Positions 17,229 through 26,327 are shown, counted from the stretch's first letter. The stretch: DNA of 64,000 bases from Sphingomonas liriopis (GCF_024211255.1 NZ_JAMLDY010000005.1:1-64000), one strand, 5' to 3'. The notes: generated by a model not told the origin, from the sequence alone. Program-made: numbers and translations.

Positions 17229-20200
17229 GGCACGGTTCCGCTTGCGGGGGGCTGAATGGGGACGCCCGCGCCCTGTTTCTGCCGCTCGAGCAGCGCGGGC
17301 AAGTGGCGCTGGATCAGGCGGCGCGGGTCGTAGAAGGACTGAGCCGAATCGAGCAGCCCGCGGAAGGGCGCGCGGATCCGGATGTTGAACACGAACGGCA
17401 ATCGCTGCAGCCTGCGGACGATGAAGTTCGACTTGGCGCCCTGGCCCTGCGTCACGCCGGCGAAGCGCACGTCGGTCACCATCTCGCCGGCGAGCGGCCC
17501 GTTCATCGCGATCGTCAGGTTGCGGTAGCGCAAGGATTTGAGCGCCTGGAACGCGATATTGCCCCAAATGCCCAGATCCTTCTGCGTCAGGTCGCCGACA
17601 TAGGCGATGGCACCGCCCCCCTGCCGCACCGCGAGCCGGCCGTTCTCGATCCGCCCGCCGTCGATGTCGAACACCATCGGCAGCTCGCCGTCGAAGGTCC
17701 CGGTCGCATCGAGGTTCTTGAAGTCGAACTGCTGCAAGAACTGGTCCGCGGCGACGCCGTCGAGGCGGAAGGTCAGCCGCCGCGCACGCTCTTCGGAGAA
17801 ATCGAGCGTCGTCGGCAGCAACGTCATCCGCCCGCCGGCGAACGGCCACAGACCGCCATCGACCTGCACGCGATTGTCGGGCAGCAGCCGATAGGTGATC
17901 GTGCCGTCGCTGACGGCGATGCCGGGGTTGACCGTCTTGATGCTCGCCACCTGCGCCGGCGCGCTTTCCAGCGCGAGCAGGTCGGTGAAGCGGATCGTCG
18001 TGGTGATCCCGGCGACCGGGCCGAAGGCGGCGGCGAGCGCGGTGTCGCGCGTCGCGAACGTGCCGGTCGAGGTGACGCCGTCTGCCGTCCAGGCGATATG
18101 CCCCTCTCCGCTCACGCTGCCGCGCACGTCGGCGACGACGCCATAGGTCAGGCGGGTGAGCAGGTCGGGCTGGAACCGTTCGGTGAAGGCGATGCCGGGC
18201 ACGGCGATATCCGCGGTGCCACGGCCGGGCCCGAGCGCATGCACGATCCGCACGTCGGCGACCTTCACCGTCCTGGTCGGTTCGTACAGCGTGCCGCGCG
18301 CGTCGATCCTGCCATCGGCGAGGCGCAGCGCGACGTCGCGCGCGGCGAGCGTCCTGAACCGCGGATCGGGCGCGGCATCGCCGACGGTCATCGTCGCGGC
18401 GAGCGCCAGCGTGGCCCCGCGCAGCGACCAGTCGCCCGCCGCCTCGCGCAGCAGCAGCGGCACGTTGGCGATCTGGCCGTTGCCGCCGGTGAAGGTGCCG
18501 GCCACCACGCCGCCGTCGATCCGCCCGGTGAGCTGCGCGAGGTCGATCCGCGTCACCCGCTCGGCACCGCCGAGCCGCGCCGCGACGCCGTCGAGCACGA
18601 AGCCCCGCGCCCCCAGCCGCAGCTGCGCGCCGCTCGCTGCCAGCGTCAGCGGCGTCTGCCCGAGCCGCCCGGCCAGCCGCGTCGCCGGCAACCGCACGCC
18701 GCCGGTCATGCGGCCATCGGCCAGCGTCACCATCGCGCCGCCCCCCGTTTCTGGCAGCGGGCATAGCGTCGTCCGCAGCGGGTCGAGCGTCAGCCCCGCC
18801 ACCGCCAGCCGCCGCATCGCCACCGGCACGCAGGCAGGATTGGCGACCAGCGTCCCCTTGCCGTTCCAGCGCAGGTCGAGCGGCACCGCCAGCCCATCGA
18901 CGCGCCCGTCGCCGAGCGGCCCCGACAGTTCGGCGCGCGTCGCGATCCGCGTCGCGCCGCCGGGGGTCGCGGTGAAGACCACCGGCGCCAGCGCCAGCCG
19001 TGCGCCGCCCGCGGCATACGGCGCGACGATCGCCCGCCCGCGCACCGGCGCACCGGCACGCGCCTGCGCCAGCGTGACGCGCGCATCGGGCAACCCGCCG
19101 CCGGTCATCGCCACCGCGCCGTCGATGCGCAGCCGCGCGTCGGGCCAGCCGAACGCCAGCCCGCCGCCCCCCGCCAGCCGTGCCCGCGCGCCGCTCACCG
19201 CGGTCAGCGTCGCGCGCGTCACGCGCAATTGCCCGGTATCACCCGACCGCCGCACGTCGAGGTCGGCGCTGCCGTCGAACCGCTGCGCCGCCTTGCGTAC
19301 CGCCCCGCTCGCCGCGGCGAGCAGCGGCGCGACCGGCGTGCCCTGCGCCGTACCGCGCAGGTCGAGCGATGCCGCGGGCGCGACGCCCGCATCCGTCGCA
19401 CGCACCGTCCCGGCGAAACGCTGCTCGGCGCCGATCCGATAGCGCCCCTGCACGGCCAGCGTCGCCGCCTCGCCCGCAGGGGTCCGCGCCCGCGCAGCGG
19501 TCAGGTCGATCGCCCCGCCGGTCGCCGCGCGGCTGCCGTCGAACGCCACCGTCCCGCGCAACCCCGCCACCTGCGCTCCCGCGCCCCGTACCGCGCCGGT
19601 CGCCACCCGCAACGATCCGCGCCAGCCGTCGAGCGCCGGCGCCAGCCGGACGTCGAGATCGGCGGTACCCCGGGCCAGCGTCGCGCCGCCGCACGCCGCT
19701 TGCGCCACCCGCACCGGACCCGCCAGCCGCGGCGCGGCATCGGCGATCGTCACGCGGAGCGCAGCCCGCACCTGCGTCGCCGCGCACCCGGCGCTCGCCA
19801 CCCGGTTCGCCGCCAGCGCGACCGTGCCCGCGAACCCGTCGTCGAGCCGCCCCTTCCCGGCGATCTTCAGCCCCAGCACGCCCGACGGTGTCTCCAGCCG
19901 CACCCGGGCATCGGCGACATCGACGCGCAACGCGGGCAGCGCGAACGGCTTGCCTGAAGGCGGCGGCATCAGCTTGTCGAGCTCGCCGAGCGACAGCGCG
20001 CCGTCGACCAGCCGCCCGCGCAGGCGGACATTTCCGGCGCGCACGCCGGTGAGGGTCGGCCCGTCGAACCCGACCTGCGTCTGCGTCTCCAGCCAGTCGG
20101 CGACGAGGTCGGGCGCGGCGGGATCGCCGATCACCACGTCGGTCAGCCGTTGCCGCCCGAACCCCAGATCGCTGATCCCGTAGCGCGCGACGACGCCGCG

Positions 20201-20383
20201 CTTGCCCAGTTCGGCATCGATGACCCGCCCCGCGATCGGCTTGCGCGCGACCCACAGCCCGAGCAGCGCCAGCAGCAGCACGAGCGCGATGGCGAGCACG
20301 ATCCGCGCCGGCCAGCCGAACCGCGGGATACGGGGCCGGCGCGCGGAGGGCGTCTCGCCCGACTGGTCAGCGCCCTCGGCCAT
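17225..20383 (-). CDS. ydbH: YdbH-family intermembrane phospholipid transport protein
   Basis: This is a 1052-residue AsmA-like protein with a single N-terminal membrane helix (IVLAIALVLLLALLGLWV, residues ~28-46). A very long periplasmic beta-rich region rich in repeated Gly/Asp/Arg/Leu strands follows. The C-terminal part, from about residue 780 (TSTGTFATRDTALAAAFGPV to the end), matches the YdbH (PF11739-type) domain. YdbH, TamB and YhdP are partly redundant lipid conduits in E. coli. It is the first gene of the ydbH-ynbE-ydbL operon. Confidence 0.87.
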   Translation of the reverse strand: MAEGADQSGETPSARRPRIPRFGWPARIVLAIALVLLLALLGLWVARKPIAGRVIDAELGKRGVVARYGISDLGFGRQRLTDVVIGDPAAPDLVADWLETQTQVGFDGPTLTGVRAGNVRLRGRLVDGALSLGELDKLMPPPSGKPFALPALRVDVADARVRLETPSGVLGLKIAGKGRLDDGFAGTVALAANRVASAGCAATQVRAALRVTIADAAPRLAGPVRVAQAACGGATLARGTADLDVRLAPALDGWRGSLRVATGAVRGAGAQVAGLRGTVAFDGSRAATGGAIDLTAARARTPAGEAATLAVQGRYRIGAEQRFAGTVRATDAGVAPAASLDLRGTAQGTPVAPLLAAASGAVRKAAQRFDGSADLDVRRSGDTGQLRVTRATLTAVSGARARLAGGGGLAFGWPDARLRIDGAVAMTGGGLPDARVTLAQARAGAPVRGRAIVAPYAAGGARLALAPVVFTATPGGATRIATRAELSGPLGDGRVDGLAVPLDLRWNGKGTLVANPACVPVAMRRLAVAGLTLDPLRTTLCPLPETGGGAMVTLADGRMTGGVRLPATRLAGRLGQTPLTLAASGAQLRLGARGFVLDGVAARLGGAERVTRIDLAQLTGRIDGGVVAGTFTGGNGQIANVPLLLREAAGDWSLRGATLALAATMTVGDAAPDPRFRTLAARDVALRLADGRIDARGTLYEPTRTVKVADVRIVHALGPGRGTADIAVPGIAFTERFQPDLLTRLTYGVVADVRGSVSGEGHIAWTADGVTSTGTFATRDTALAAAFGPVAGITTTIRFTDLLALESAPAQVASIKTVNPGIAVSDGTITYRLLPDNRVQVDGGLWPFAGGRMTLLPTTLDFSEERARRLTFRLDGVAADQFLQQFDFKNLDATGTFDGELPMVFDIDGGRIENGRLAVRQGGGAIAYVGDLTQKDLGIWGNIAFQALKSLRYRNLTIAMNGPLAGEMVTDVRFAGVTQGQGAKSNFIVRRLQRLPFVFNIRIRAPFRGLLDSAQSFYDPRRLIQRHLPALLERQKQGAGVPIQPPASGTVP

Positions 20384-20458
20384 CGCGGGCGACCATAAGC
20401 GCGGGCGGGGCGTCGGCGCAATTGCGCAAGGGCCAGCCGCATCCTAGTCTGCCTTGCG

Positions 20459-21151
20459 ATGCCGCCGCCTTCCCCTCCGCCGGACGACACCGCCGGGCAT
20501 CGCGAGCGGCTGCGCGGCCGCCTGCTCGCCGGGGGCGGAGATGCGCTGCTCGACCACGAACTGATCGAATATCTGCTGATGCTGGCGATCCCGCGGATCG
20601 ATACCAAGCCGATCGCCAAGGCGCTGCTGCGCGAATTCGGCGGCATCGGCGGGCTGCTGACCGCCGACCCGGCGGCGCTGACTCGCGTCAAGGGCGTCGG
20701 CGACAGCGCCGCCGCGGCGGTCAAGATCGCCCACGCGATCGCCATCCGCCTGCTCAAGGCGGAGGTTGCCGAACGCCCGGTGCTCGCCAACTGGCAGGCG
20801 CTGCTCGATTACCTGCGCGCCGACATGGCGCATCACGGCATCGAACGCTTCCGCGTCCTCCACCTCAACACCCGCAACATGCTGATCCGCGACGAGGTGA
20901 TGAGCGAAGGCTCGATCGACCAGGCCGCCGTCTACGTCCGCGAAGTGATCCGCCGCGCGATCGACCTCAATTCGGCCGCGATCATCCTCGTCCACAATCA
21001 TCCCTCGGGCGACCCCGCCCCCAGCCGCGCCGACGTCGCGATCACCCGCACCATCGCCGATGCCGGCGCGGCGATGGGGATCGTGCTGCACGATCACATC
21101 ATCATGGGGGCGGGCGGCCACGTCAGCCTGAAAGCGCAAGGACTGATCTGA
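20459..21151 (+). CDS. radC: RadC-family protein with JAB/MPN domain
   Basis: The 230-residue protein has an N-terminal UPF0758 helix-hairpin-helix part (LLTADPAALTRVKGVGDSAA). A JAB1/MPN metalloprotease-like domain follows with the HNHPSGDPAPSRADVAIT motif (H-x-H...D zinc ligands). Despite its name the family has no proven repair role. It is transcribed divergently from ydbH with a 75-bp gap. The length is complete. Confidence 0.93.
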   Translation: MPPPSPPPDDTAGHRERLRGRLLAGGGDALLDHELIEYLLMLAIPRIDTKPIAKALLREFGGIGGLLTADPAALTRVKGVGDSAAAAVKIAHAIAIRLLKAEVAERPVLANWQALLDYLRADMAHHGIERFRVLHLNTRNMLIRDEVMSEGSIDQAAVYVREVIRRAIDLNSAAIILVHNHPSGDPAPSRADVAITRTIADAGAAMGIVLHDHIIMGAGGHVSLKAQGLI

Positions 21152-21160
21152 CCGCTGCAA

Positions 21161-21182
21161 TCCTCCCCGGCACGGGAAGGGC
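21161..21182. repeat. Partial copy of repeat family A
   Basis: The sequence CCTCCCCGGCACGGGAAGG immediately follows the radC stop. A further degenerate piece lies at about 21370-21390. Together with repeat B copy 5 these account for most of the 297-bp gap 21152-21448. Confidence 0.5.
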
Positions 21183-21225
21183 TATCGCATATGGCCGCGT
21201 GACGAACCGGCAGCCCGGAATAGTT

Positions 21226-21333
21226 CGTCACCCCGGACTCGTTCCGCGGTACACCGTGCCGCAAACGTTGGAAAAGAGGCTCGAAACGACACGTGCGCCG
21301 AACCGTGGACCCCGGAACACGTCCGGGGTGACG
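21226..21333. repeat. Palindromic repeat, family B, copy 5
   Basis: It is nearly identical over its full length to copy 4, including the interior. The left arm has drifted (CGTCACCCCGGACTCGTTCC then GCGGTACACC), while the right arm is intact. Confidence 0.92.
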
Positions 21334-21398
21334 AAGGAATTGGGGAGCCTCCGAGCAATCGCTCATATCCAATAGCCCTGCCGGCACGGGGTGGATCG

Positions 21399-21427
21399 AA
21401 AAAGGCCGCCGGATCGCTCCGGCGGCC
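21399..21427 (-). terminator. Intrinsic terminator of the EF-hand protein gene
   Basis: Read on the minus strand, a perfect 10-bp stem GGCCGCCGGA-GCGA-TCCGGCGGCC is followed by TTTTT. It lies 21 nt beyond the stop codon of the gene at 21449-21955. Confidence 0.88.
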
Positions 21428-21448
21428 TCGTCTCGCATCATGTCAGGA

Positions 21449-21955
21449 TCAGGACTGACCCTGACTCAGGAACCCGACCAGCTCGGGCTTGGACACCGAC
21501 TTGCTCTTGTCCTTGTCCGCCTGCGCGAAGGCGGAATTGACCCACGACTTGGTCGCGGCGTCGGTCGCGCTCGCCTTGGGGTCGCTCGCCTGTTTCAGCT
21601 TGACCATCCAGCTGGCGAATTCGGTCTTTTCGAGCTTGCCGTCCTTGTTGGCGTCATAGGTCGGAAACTCGGTCTCGACCACGCTCGCCACCTGATCGGC
21701 CCCGGCCGCAGGCTGGGCCGCCGCGCTCTGCGTCGCATCGCCGGCGGGTGTCGCCTGCGCGGTCGAATCCATCGGGGTCGCCGGTGCGGCCTGCGGATCG
21801 TTGACCGGCGAACCGGCCGGCGTTTGCGGTGACGTCGCCTGATCTGGCACGGCCTGCGCCGGTGTCGTCTGCGTCGGTGCAGTATTCACCTGCACCTGAG
21901 CGACGGCCGGTGCAGCAAACGTCATCACTCCGGCGAGAAGAGCATATTTCAGCAT
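21449..21955 (-). CDS. Exported EF-hand protein
   Basis: The 168-residue product has a signal peptide (MLKYALLAGVMTFAAPAVAQ) and a Pro/Thr/Ala/Gln-rich linker (about residues 22-80). Two EF-hand-type loops follow: DANKDGKLEKTEF, a good Ca2+ loop, and DKDKSKSVSKPEL. ATG 21955 is chosen because GGGAG sits 7 nt upstream and it starts the signal peptide. Sphingomonads carry many such calcium-binding exported proteins of undefined role. Confidence 0.85.
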   Translation of the reverse strand: MLKYALLAGVMTFAAPAVAQVQVNTAPTQTTPAQAVPDQATSPQTPAGSPVNDPQAAPATPMDSTAQATPAGDATQSAAAQPAAGADQVASVVETEFPTYDANKDGKLEKTEFASWMVKLKQASDPKASATDAATKSWVNSAFAQADKDKSKSVSKPELVGFLSQGQS

Positions 21956-22161
21956 TGCTTGTCTCCCATCGTTCATCAAACTCGGCGGCAGGCTATAGTG
22001 TGAACACCGCCGCGCTTGTTAAAAATGGGCATTTCTCATCTGCATGCAAGGGTTGCGGGTTTACGCCGCGCGGTCGCCGCTGCTACTTCCCCGCGGAAAT
22101 CCGCGAGTCGTGCCGATCCTGCGCGCGACGAGCCGTGCGCCCATCAGGACGAAGGAACATC

Positions 22162-23472
22162 ATGGTCCCCCGCTATTCCCGCCCCGCGATGACCGCGATC
22201 TGGACGCCCGAGAACCGCTTCCGCATCTGGTTCGAGATCGAGGCGCACGCGACCGACGCGCTCGCCGAACTGGGTGTCGTGCCGAAGGAAGCCGCCGCGG
22301 CGCTCTGGGCATGGTGGAACACCAACCCCCGAATCGACGTCGCCGCGATCGACGCCATCGAGGCGGTCACCAAGCACGACGTCATCGCCTTCCTTACCTG
22401 GGTCGCGGACAATGTCGGCGATCAGGCGCGCTTCATGCACCAGGGCATGACCTCGTCCGACGTGCTCGACACCGCGCTCGCGGTGCAGCTGGCGCAGGCC
22501 GCCGACCTGCTGCTCGCCGACCTCGACGCGCTGCTCGAGGTGCTGAAGCGTCGCGCGATCGAGCACAAGATGACGCCGACGATCGGCCGCAGCCACGGCA
22601 TCCATGCCGAACCGGTCACCTTCGGGTTGAAGCTCGCGCAGGCCTATGCCGAGTTCGACCGCTGCAGGACGCGCCTGATCGCCGCGCGCGCCGACATCGC
22701 GACCTGCGCGATCTCGGGCGCGGTCGGCACCTTCGCCAACATCGATCCGTCGGTCGAGGAGCACGTCGCCGCGAAGCTCGGCCTGTCGGTCGAGCCCGTC
22801 TCGACGCAGGTCATCCCGCGCGACCGCCACGCGATGTTCTTCGCGACCTTGGGCGTCATCGCCAGTTCGATCGAACGCCTCGCCACCGAGGTCCGCCACC
22901 TCCAGCGCACCGAAGTGCTGGAAGCGGAGGAATATTTCAGCCCCGGGCAAAAGGGCTCGTCGGCGATGCCGCACAAGCGCAATCCCGTCCTGACCGAAAA
23001 CCTCACCGGCCTCGCCCGCATGGTGCGCGGCTACGTGACGCCGGCGCTGGAGAATGTCGCGCTGTGGCACGAACGCGACATCTCGCACTCGTCGGTCGAG
23101 CGCTACATCGGCCCCGACGCGACGATCACCCTCGATTTCGCGCTTGCCCGCCTCACCGGCGTGATCGACAAGCTGCTCGTCTACCCCGAGCGGATGGAGA
23201 AGAACCTCAACAAGATGGGCGGCCTCGTCCACTCGCAGCGCGTCCTCCTCGCGCTGACGCAGGCGGGCGTGAGCCGCGAGGATTCCTACGCCCAAGTCCA
23301 GCGCAACGCGATGAAGGTGTGGGAATCGGACGGCCAGCTGTCGCTGCTCGACCTGCTCAAGGCCGATCCCGAAGTGACCGCGGCGCTGTCGCCGGCGCAG
23401 CTCGAGGAGAAGTTCGACCTCGGCTACCACCTCAAGCACGTCGACACGATCTTCGCCCGCGTGTTCGGCTGA
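22162..23472 (+). CDS. purB: Adenylosuccinate lyase
   Basis: This enzyme cleaves adenylosuccinate to AMP and SAICAR to AICAR, releasing fumarate, in purine synthesis. The 436-residue protein has the fumarase/aspartase superfamily signature GQKGSSAMPHKRNP and the conserved TSSDVLDTALAVQ and RSHGIHAEP segments. ATG 22162 follows GAAGGA; the open frame upstream is intergenic. The length is that of the short bacterial class. It is a single gene, with no other pur genes adjacent. Confidence 0.97.
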   Translation: MVPRYSRPAMTAIWTPENRFRIWFEIEAHATDALAELGVVPKEAAAALWAWWNTNPRIDVAAIDAIEAVTKHDVIAFLTWVADNVGDQARFMHQGMTSSDVLDTALAVQLAQAADLLLADLDALLEVLKRRAIEHKMTPTIGRSHGIHAEPVTFGLKLAQAYAEFDRCRTRLIAARADIATCAISGAVGTFANIDPSVEEHVAAKLGLSVEPVSTQVIPRDRHAMFFATLGVIASSIERLATEVRHLQRTEVLEAEEYFSPGQKGSSAMPHKRNPVLTENLTGLARMVRGYVTPALENVALWHERDISHSSVERYIGPDATITLDFALARLTGVIDKLLVYPERMEKNLNKMGGLVHSQRVLLALTQAGVSREDSYAQVQRNAMKVWESDGQLSLLDLLKADPEVTAALSPAQLEEKFDLGYHLKHVDTIFARVFG

Positions 23473-23476
23473 ACCA

Positions 23477-23608
23477 ATCCTCCCCGGCACGGGGAGGTGG
23501 CACGGCGAAGCCGTGACGGAGGGGGGCTTCCGCAAGCGACATCCTGTGTGGAAGCCCCCCTCCACCACCCGCTACGCGGGCGGTCCCCCTCCCCGTGCCG
23601 GGGAGGAT
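23477..23608. repeat. Long copy of repeat family A
   Basis: ATCCTCCCCGGCACGGGGAG opens the element and CCTCCCCGTGCCGGGGAGGA closes it. The mirrored GGAGGGGGGCTTCCGCAAGC and GGAAGCCCCCCTCC lie inside. It fills the convergent gap between purB and the thioredoxin-like gene and could act as a two-way transcription end. Confidence 0.88.
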
Positions 23609-23612
23609 TTGG

Positions 23613-24125
23613 TCACGCCCACTGCGCCAGCCAGTCGGCCAGCCCCTGCGGCGACAGCGAGCGCGCATCGGCCAGCGCCGTCTCGCGCCCGCTGTTCACC
23701 ACGCGATCGGTCTTCGGATCGACGATCAGCAGCGCCGGCACGCCCGCCAGCCGCCCCTTGATCCCGTAGCGCGCGGGAATGTCGAGGTTCTTGTCGAACC
23801 GCCCGATATCCACCGTCACCACCTCATAATGTCGGGCGACGAAGCCACGCATCGCCGGCAGGTCCATCACGCCTGCGAGCAACCGGCAGTCGAGGCACCA
23901 ATTGCCGCCGAGATCGATCAGCAGTTTCTTGTGCCCCTTCAGCGCACGCGCCTTCGCCGCGGCGACCGCCGCCTTTGCATCCGCCGCGCCGTCATAGGGC
24001 AGCGGCAACGGCTGCGGCAGCTGGTCGAACGTCGCGACCGTCACCCGCGGCGCGGCGACGCGCGCATCGGCGAGCGCGGGAAGGACGAGCGCCAGCGCGG
24101 CGGCGATCAGCAGGGGGCGGGGCAT
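23613..24125 (-). CDS. Periplasmic thioredoxin-fold protein
   Basis: The 170-residue protein has a signal peptide (MPRPLLIAAALALVLPALAD) and a thioredoxin-like domain whose active site is NWCLDCRLL (C-x-x-C). Further on, a cis-Pro region is seen (GRLAGVPALLIVD). It looks like a periplasmic thiol-disulfide protein of the thioredoxin_7/DUF255-like kind, possibly acting in reduction or in disulfide repair of exported proteins. ATG 24125 begins the signal peptide; the frame is open further upstream without a leader. Partner unknown. Confidence 0.8.
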   Translation of the reverse strand: MPRPLLIAAALALVLPALADARVAAPRVTVATFDQLPQPLPLPYDGAADAKAAVAAAKARALKGHKKLLIDLGGNWCLDCRLLAGVMDLPAMRGFVARHYEVVTVDIGRFDKNLDIPARYGIKGRLAGVPALLIVDPKTDRVVNSGRETALADARSLSPQGLADWLAQWA

Positions 24126-24230
24126 GGGGCATCTCCGTTGAAACCCCGCGATTGGACCCGCGACGCGACGGCATGGCAAGCCCCTGTGGCTTGCCCCGCC
24201 GCCAAGATCCGCTTTCTCCGTTGTAGAAAT

Positions 24231-24269
24231 GTTACACTTGCATGAAACGCACGCATAGCTGCAAGTAAC
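24231..24269. other. Interrupted inverted repeat in an intergenic region
   Basis: GTTACACTTGCA and TGCAAGTAAC face each other across 17 nt. The arms pair over ten bases with a two-base bulge. It could be an operator or a small hairpin for either flanking transcript. Apart from this and the 28-codon frame at 24340, I see nothing in the stretch 24126-24486. Confidence 0.35.
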
Positions 24270-24339
24270 AATATTGCTCGCCCACGCAACGATCGTCATA
24301 TCGCGCTTGCCGGATATTCCTCCGGCACGGAGACCTTCC

Positions 24340-24426
24340 ATGCGCATGTTCGAAACCGCGGCCAGCTCGATGCTGGCGATCGCGGCCCAGGCGCTGGTGG
24401 TCGGGGTGATCATCTCCACCCTGTGA
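24340..24426 (+). CDS. Possible small hydrophobic peptide (28 residues)
   Basis: An ATG preceded by GGAGA (8 nt) opens a 28-codon frame, MRMFETAASSMLAIAAQALV then VGVIISTL, ending TGA. The peptide is a short polar head followed by one helix long enough to span a membrane. It lies in a region without another gene, in the opposite direction to both neighbours. It may be a genuine small membrane protein; comparative conservation is needed to be sure. Confidence 0.45.
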   Translation: MRMFETAASSMLAIAAQALVVGVIISTL

Positions 24427-24486
24427 CCCATCGGCCCGCCCGCCCGCTTTTCGCCGCACCGGCGTCAAGAGGGCGGCTTGGCCGGG

Positions 24487-24957
24487 TCAGCGTGTGCGCG
24501 GATAGCGCGCGGCGAATTCGCCGTCCGACATGATGAGATAGCGGATCATGTCGATGAACGCCCATGGTCCGGTAATCAGCAACCCGACGACGGTGATGCT
24601 CATCACCAGCATCGCGATGCCCGACCCGGTGCGCCCTAGATAGAAGCGGTGGACGCCGACCGTGCCGAGCAGGAAGGCGAGCGCCGCGGCGACATATTTG
24701 TTGCGATCGTTGACCGGCTCGCGCGGCGGCGGCGGCGCGAGGACGTGCCGAGTAGCGCCGTCGGCGGCTGGCGCGGCGGGCATCGGAAAGACGCTGAGCG
24801 CACGCGTACCCTCCGCCTCGAAATCGACGTGGATGCCGATCGCCGGCTCGCCGCGCTGCGCCCAATCCTCGGGCGCGAAGCGATAGCGATTGCCGTCGTC
24901 ACCCGCGACCAGCCCCTCGCCGGTTCGCGTATCCACCCCCAACACCTGTCCGCGCAT
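24487..24957 (-). CDS. TM2-domain protein
   Basis: The 156-residue protein has a soluble N-terminal part of ~75 residues (starts MRGQVLGVDTRTGEGLV). A TM2 domain follows: KYVAAALAFLLGTVGVHRFYL, then GRTGSG and a second helix pair ending WAFIDMIRYL. The G-x-x-G-x-H-R-F-Y-L-G motif is diagnostic of TM2. Function is unknown in bacteria; the N-terminal domain may be a beta-barrel sensor. GGGGGA lies upstream of the start. Confidence 0.85.
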   Translation of the reverse strand: MRGQVLGVDTRTGEGLVAGDDGNRYRFAPEDWAQRGEPAIGIHVDFEAEGTRALSVFPMPAAPAADGATRHVLAPPPPREPVNDRNKYVAAALAFLLGTVGVHRFYLGRTGSGIAMLVMSITVVGLLITGPWAFIDMIRYLIMSDGEFAARYPRTR

Positions 24958-25068
24958 GCATGTCCCCCGGTTCGTCGAAGCGCATAGTGTGGCGATCCGC
25001 GAAAGCGACGCAAGGTGTCTTGGCGAATGAATACGCCGGAGGGAAGGAAGCCCGCTCCTTCACACCAT

Positions 25069-25164
25069 CGTCATCCCCGCGCAGGCGGGGATCCATAATC
25101 ACGACGGCTGCAGATGGAGCCGCTCGGCCAGCCAGTATGGATCCCAGCCTGCGCGGGGATGACG
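25069..25164. repeat. Inverted-repeat element (CGTCATCCCCGCG type)
   Basis: CGTCATCCCCGCGCAGGCGG then GGATCCAT is mirrored by ATGGATCC, CAGCCTGCGCGGGGATGACG across ~45 bp. It is a widespread type of intergenic palindrome in proteobacteria; only one copy is seen in this window. It occupies the gap between the TM2 gene and the dnaJ stop. Confidence 0.8.
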
Positions 25165-25182
25165 ATCACAATTGAAGCAGGC

Positions 25183-26307
25183 CTATTCCGCCGCGAACAC
25201 GCCCTTCAGCTTGGCGAAGAACCCCTGGCTCGCCGGGCATTCGTCGCCCGTCTCGGTCTCGCGGAACAGTTCGAGCAATTCACGCTGGCGCACCGACAGC
25301 CTGGTCGGCGTCTCGACGTCGATCTGGATGACGAGATCGCCCTGCCCGCGGCCCTGCAGCACCGGCATGCCGGCGCCGCGCTGGCGCAGTTGCTTGCCCG
25401 ACTGGATGCCCGCCGGGATCTTGATCTCGTGCGTCCGTCCGTCGAGCCCGGGGATCGACAGCGCCCCGCCGAGCGCGGCGGTGGTGAAGCTGATTGGCGC
25501 GCGCGCGAACAGCGTCGTGCCCTCGCGCTCGAAGATCGCATGCCGGCTGACGTGGAGGAAGATGTAGAGGTCGCCCGCCGGCGCGCCGCGCGGTCCCGCC
25601 TCGCCCTCGCCCGACAGGCGGATGCGCGTGCCCTCGTCGACGCCGGGCGGCACGTTGACCGACAGCGTCTTGGTCTTCTCGACCCGGCCCTCGCCGCGGC
25701 AGTCGCTGCACGGATCGGCGATAATCTCGCCCGCGCCTTGGCACACCGGGCAGGCGCGTTCGACGACGAAGAACCCCTGCTGCGCGCGCACCTTGCCATG
25801 GCCGTTGCACTGGCGGCAGGTCGAGGCGTGGGTGCCGGGCTTGGCGCCCGAACCATGACAGGTGTCGCATTGCGCGGATACGTCGACGGTGATCTCGGTC
25901 GCCTTGCCATGGAACGCCTCTTCGAGGGTCACTTCCATGTCGTAGCGCAGGTCGGCGCCGCGGCGCTGCTGGGCACGCCCGCCACCGCGGCCACCGCCCA
26001 TGAATTCGCCGAACACCGATTCGAAGATATCGGAAAAGCCGCCGAAATCCTGCGCCCCACCGCCACCGCCGCCACCGTTCTGGAACGCGGCATGGCCATA
26101 GCGGTCATAGGCCGCGCGCTTCTGCGGGTCCTTCAGGACCTCATACGCCTCGCTGACCGCCTTGAACTTGGCTTCGGAATCCTTGCACCCGGCATTTTTG
26201 TCCGGATGGTATTTCATCGCGAGCTTGCGGTACGACGATTTCAGCGTCGCCCCGTCCGCGTTGCGCTCGCATTCGAGCAGTTCGTAATAGTCGACTGTGG
26301 TGCTCAT
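25183..26307 (-). CDS. dnaJ: Chaperone protein DnaJ
   Basis: DnaJ delivers substrates to DnaK and stimulates its ATPase. The 374-residue protein has the J domain (residues 1-70, HPD in KYHPDKNAG) and a Gly/Phe-rich linker ([16 protein letters not shown]). Four C-x-x-C-x-G-x-G zinc modules follow ([32 protein letters not shown]), then the C-terminal substrate domain. It follows dnaK after 204 bp filled by a palindromic element, so independent stability or expression is likely. Confidence 0.97.
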   Translation of the reverse strand: MSTTVDYYELLECERNADGATLKSSYRKLAMKYHPDKNAGCKDSEAKFKAVSEAYEVLKDPQKRAAYDRYGHAAFQNGGGGGGGAQDFGGFSDIFESVFGEFMGGGRGGGRAQQRRGADLRYDMEVTLEEAFHGKATEITVDVSAQCDTCHGSGAKPGTHASTCRQCNGHGKVRAQQGFFVVERACPVCQGAGEIIADPCSDCRGEGRVEKTKTLSVNVPPGVDEGTRIRLSGEGEAGPRGAPAGDLYIFLHVSRHAIFEREGTTLFARAPISFTTAALGGALSIPGLDGRTHEIKIPAGIQSGKQLRQRGAGMPVLQGRGQGDLVIQIDVETPTRLSVRQRELLELFRETETGDECPASQGFFAKLKGVFAAE

Positions 26308-26327
26308 GCCCGGCCCTTATAGCCCTA

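Noticed and set aside
4872..21333. Dispersed repeats as parts of a CRISPR or attachment sites
   Set aside because: Copies are kilobases apart with inverted ends and no spacer arrays, integrase or tRNA nearby.
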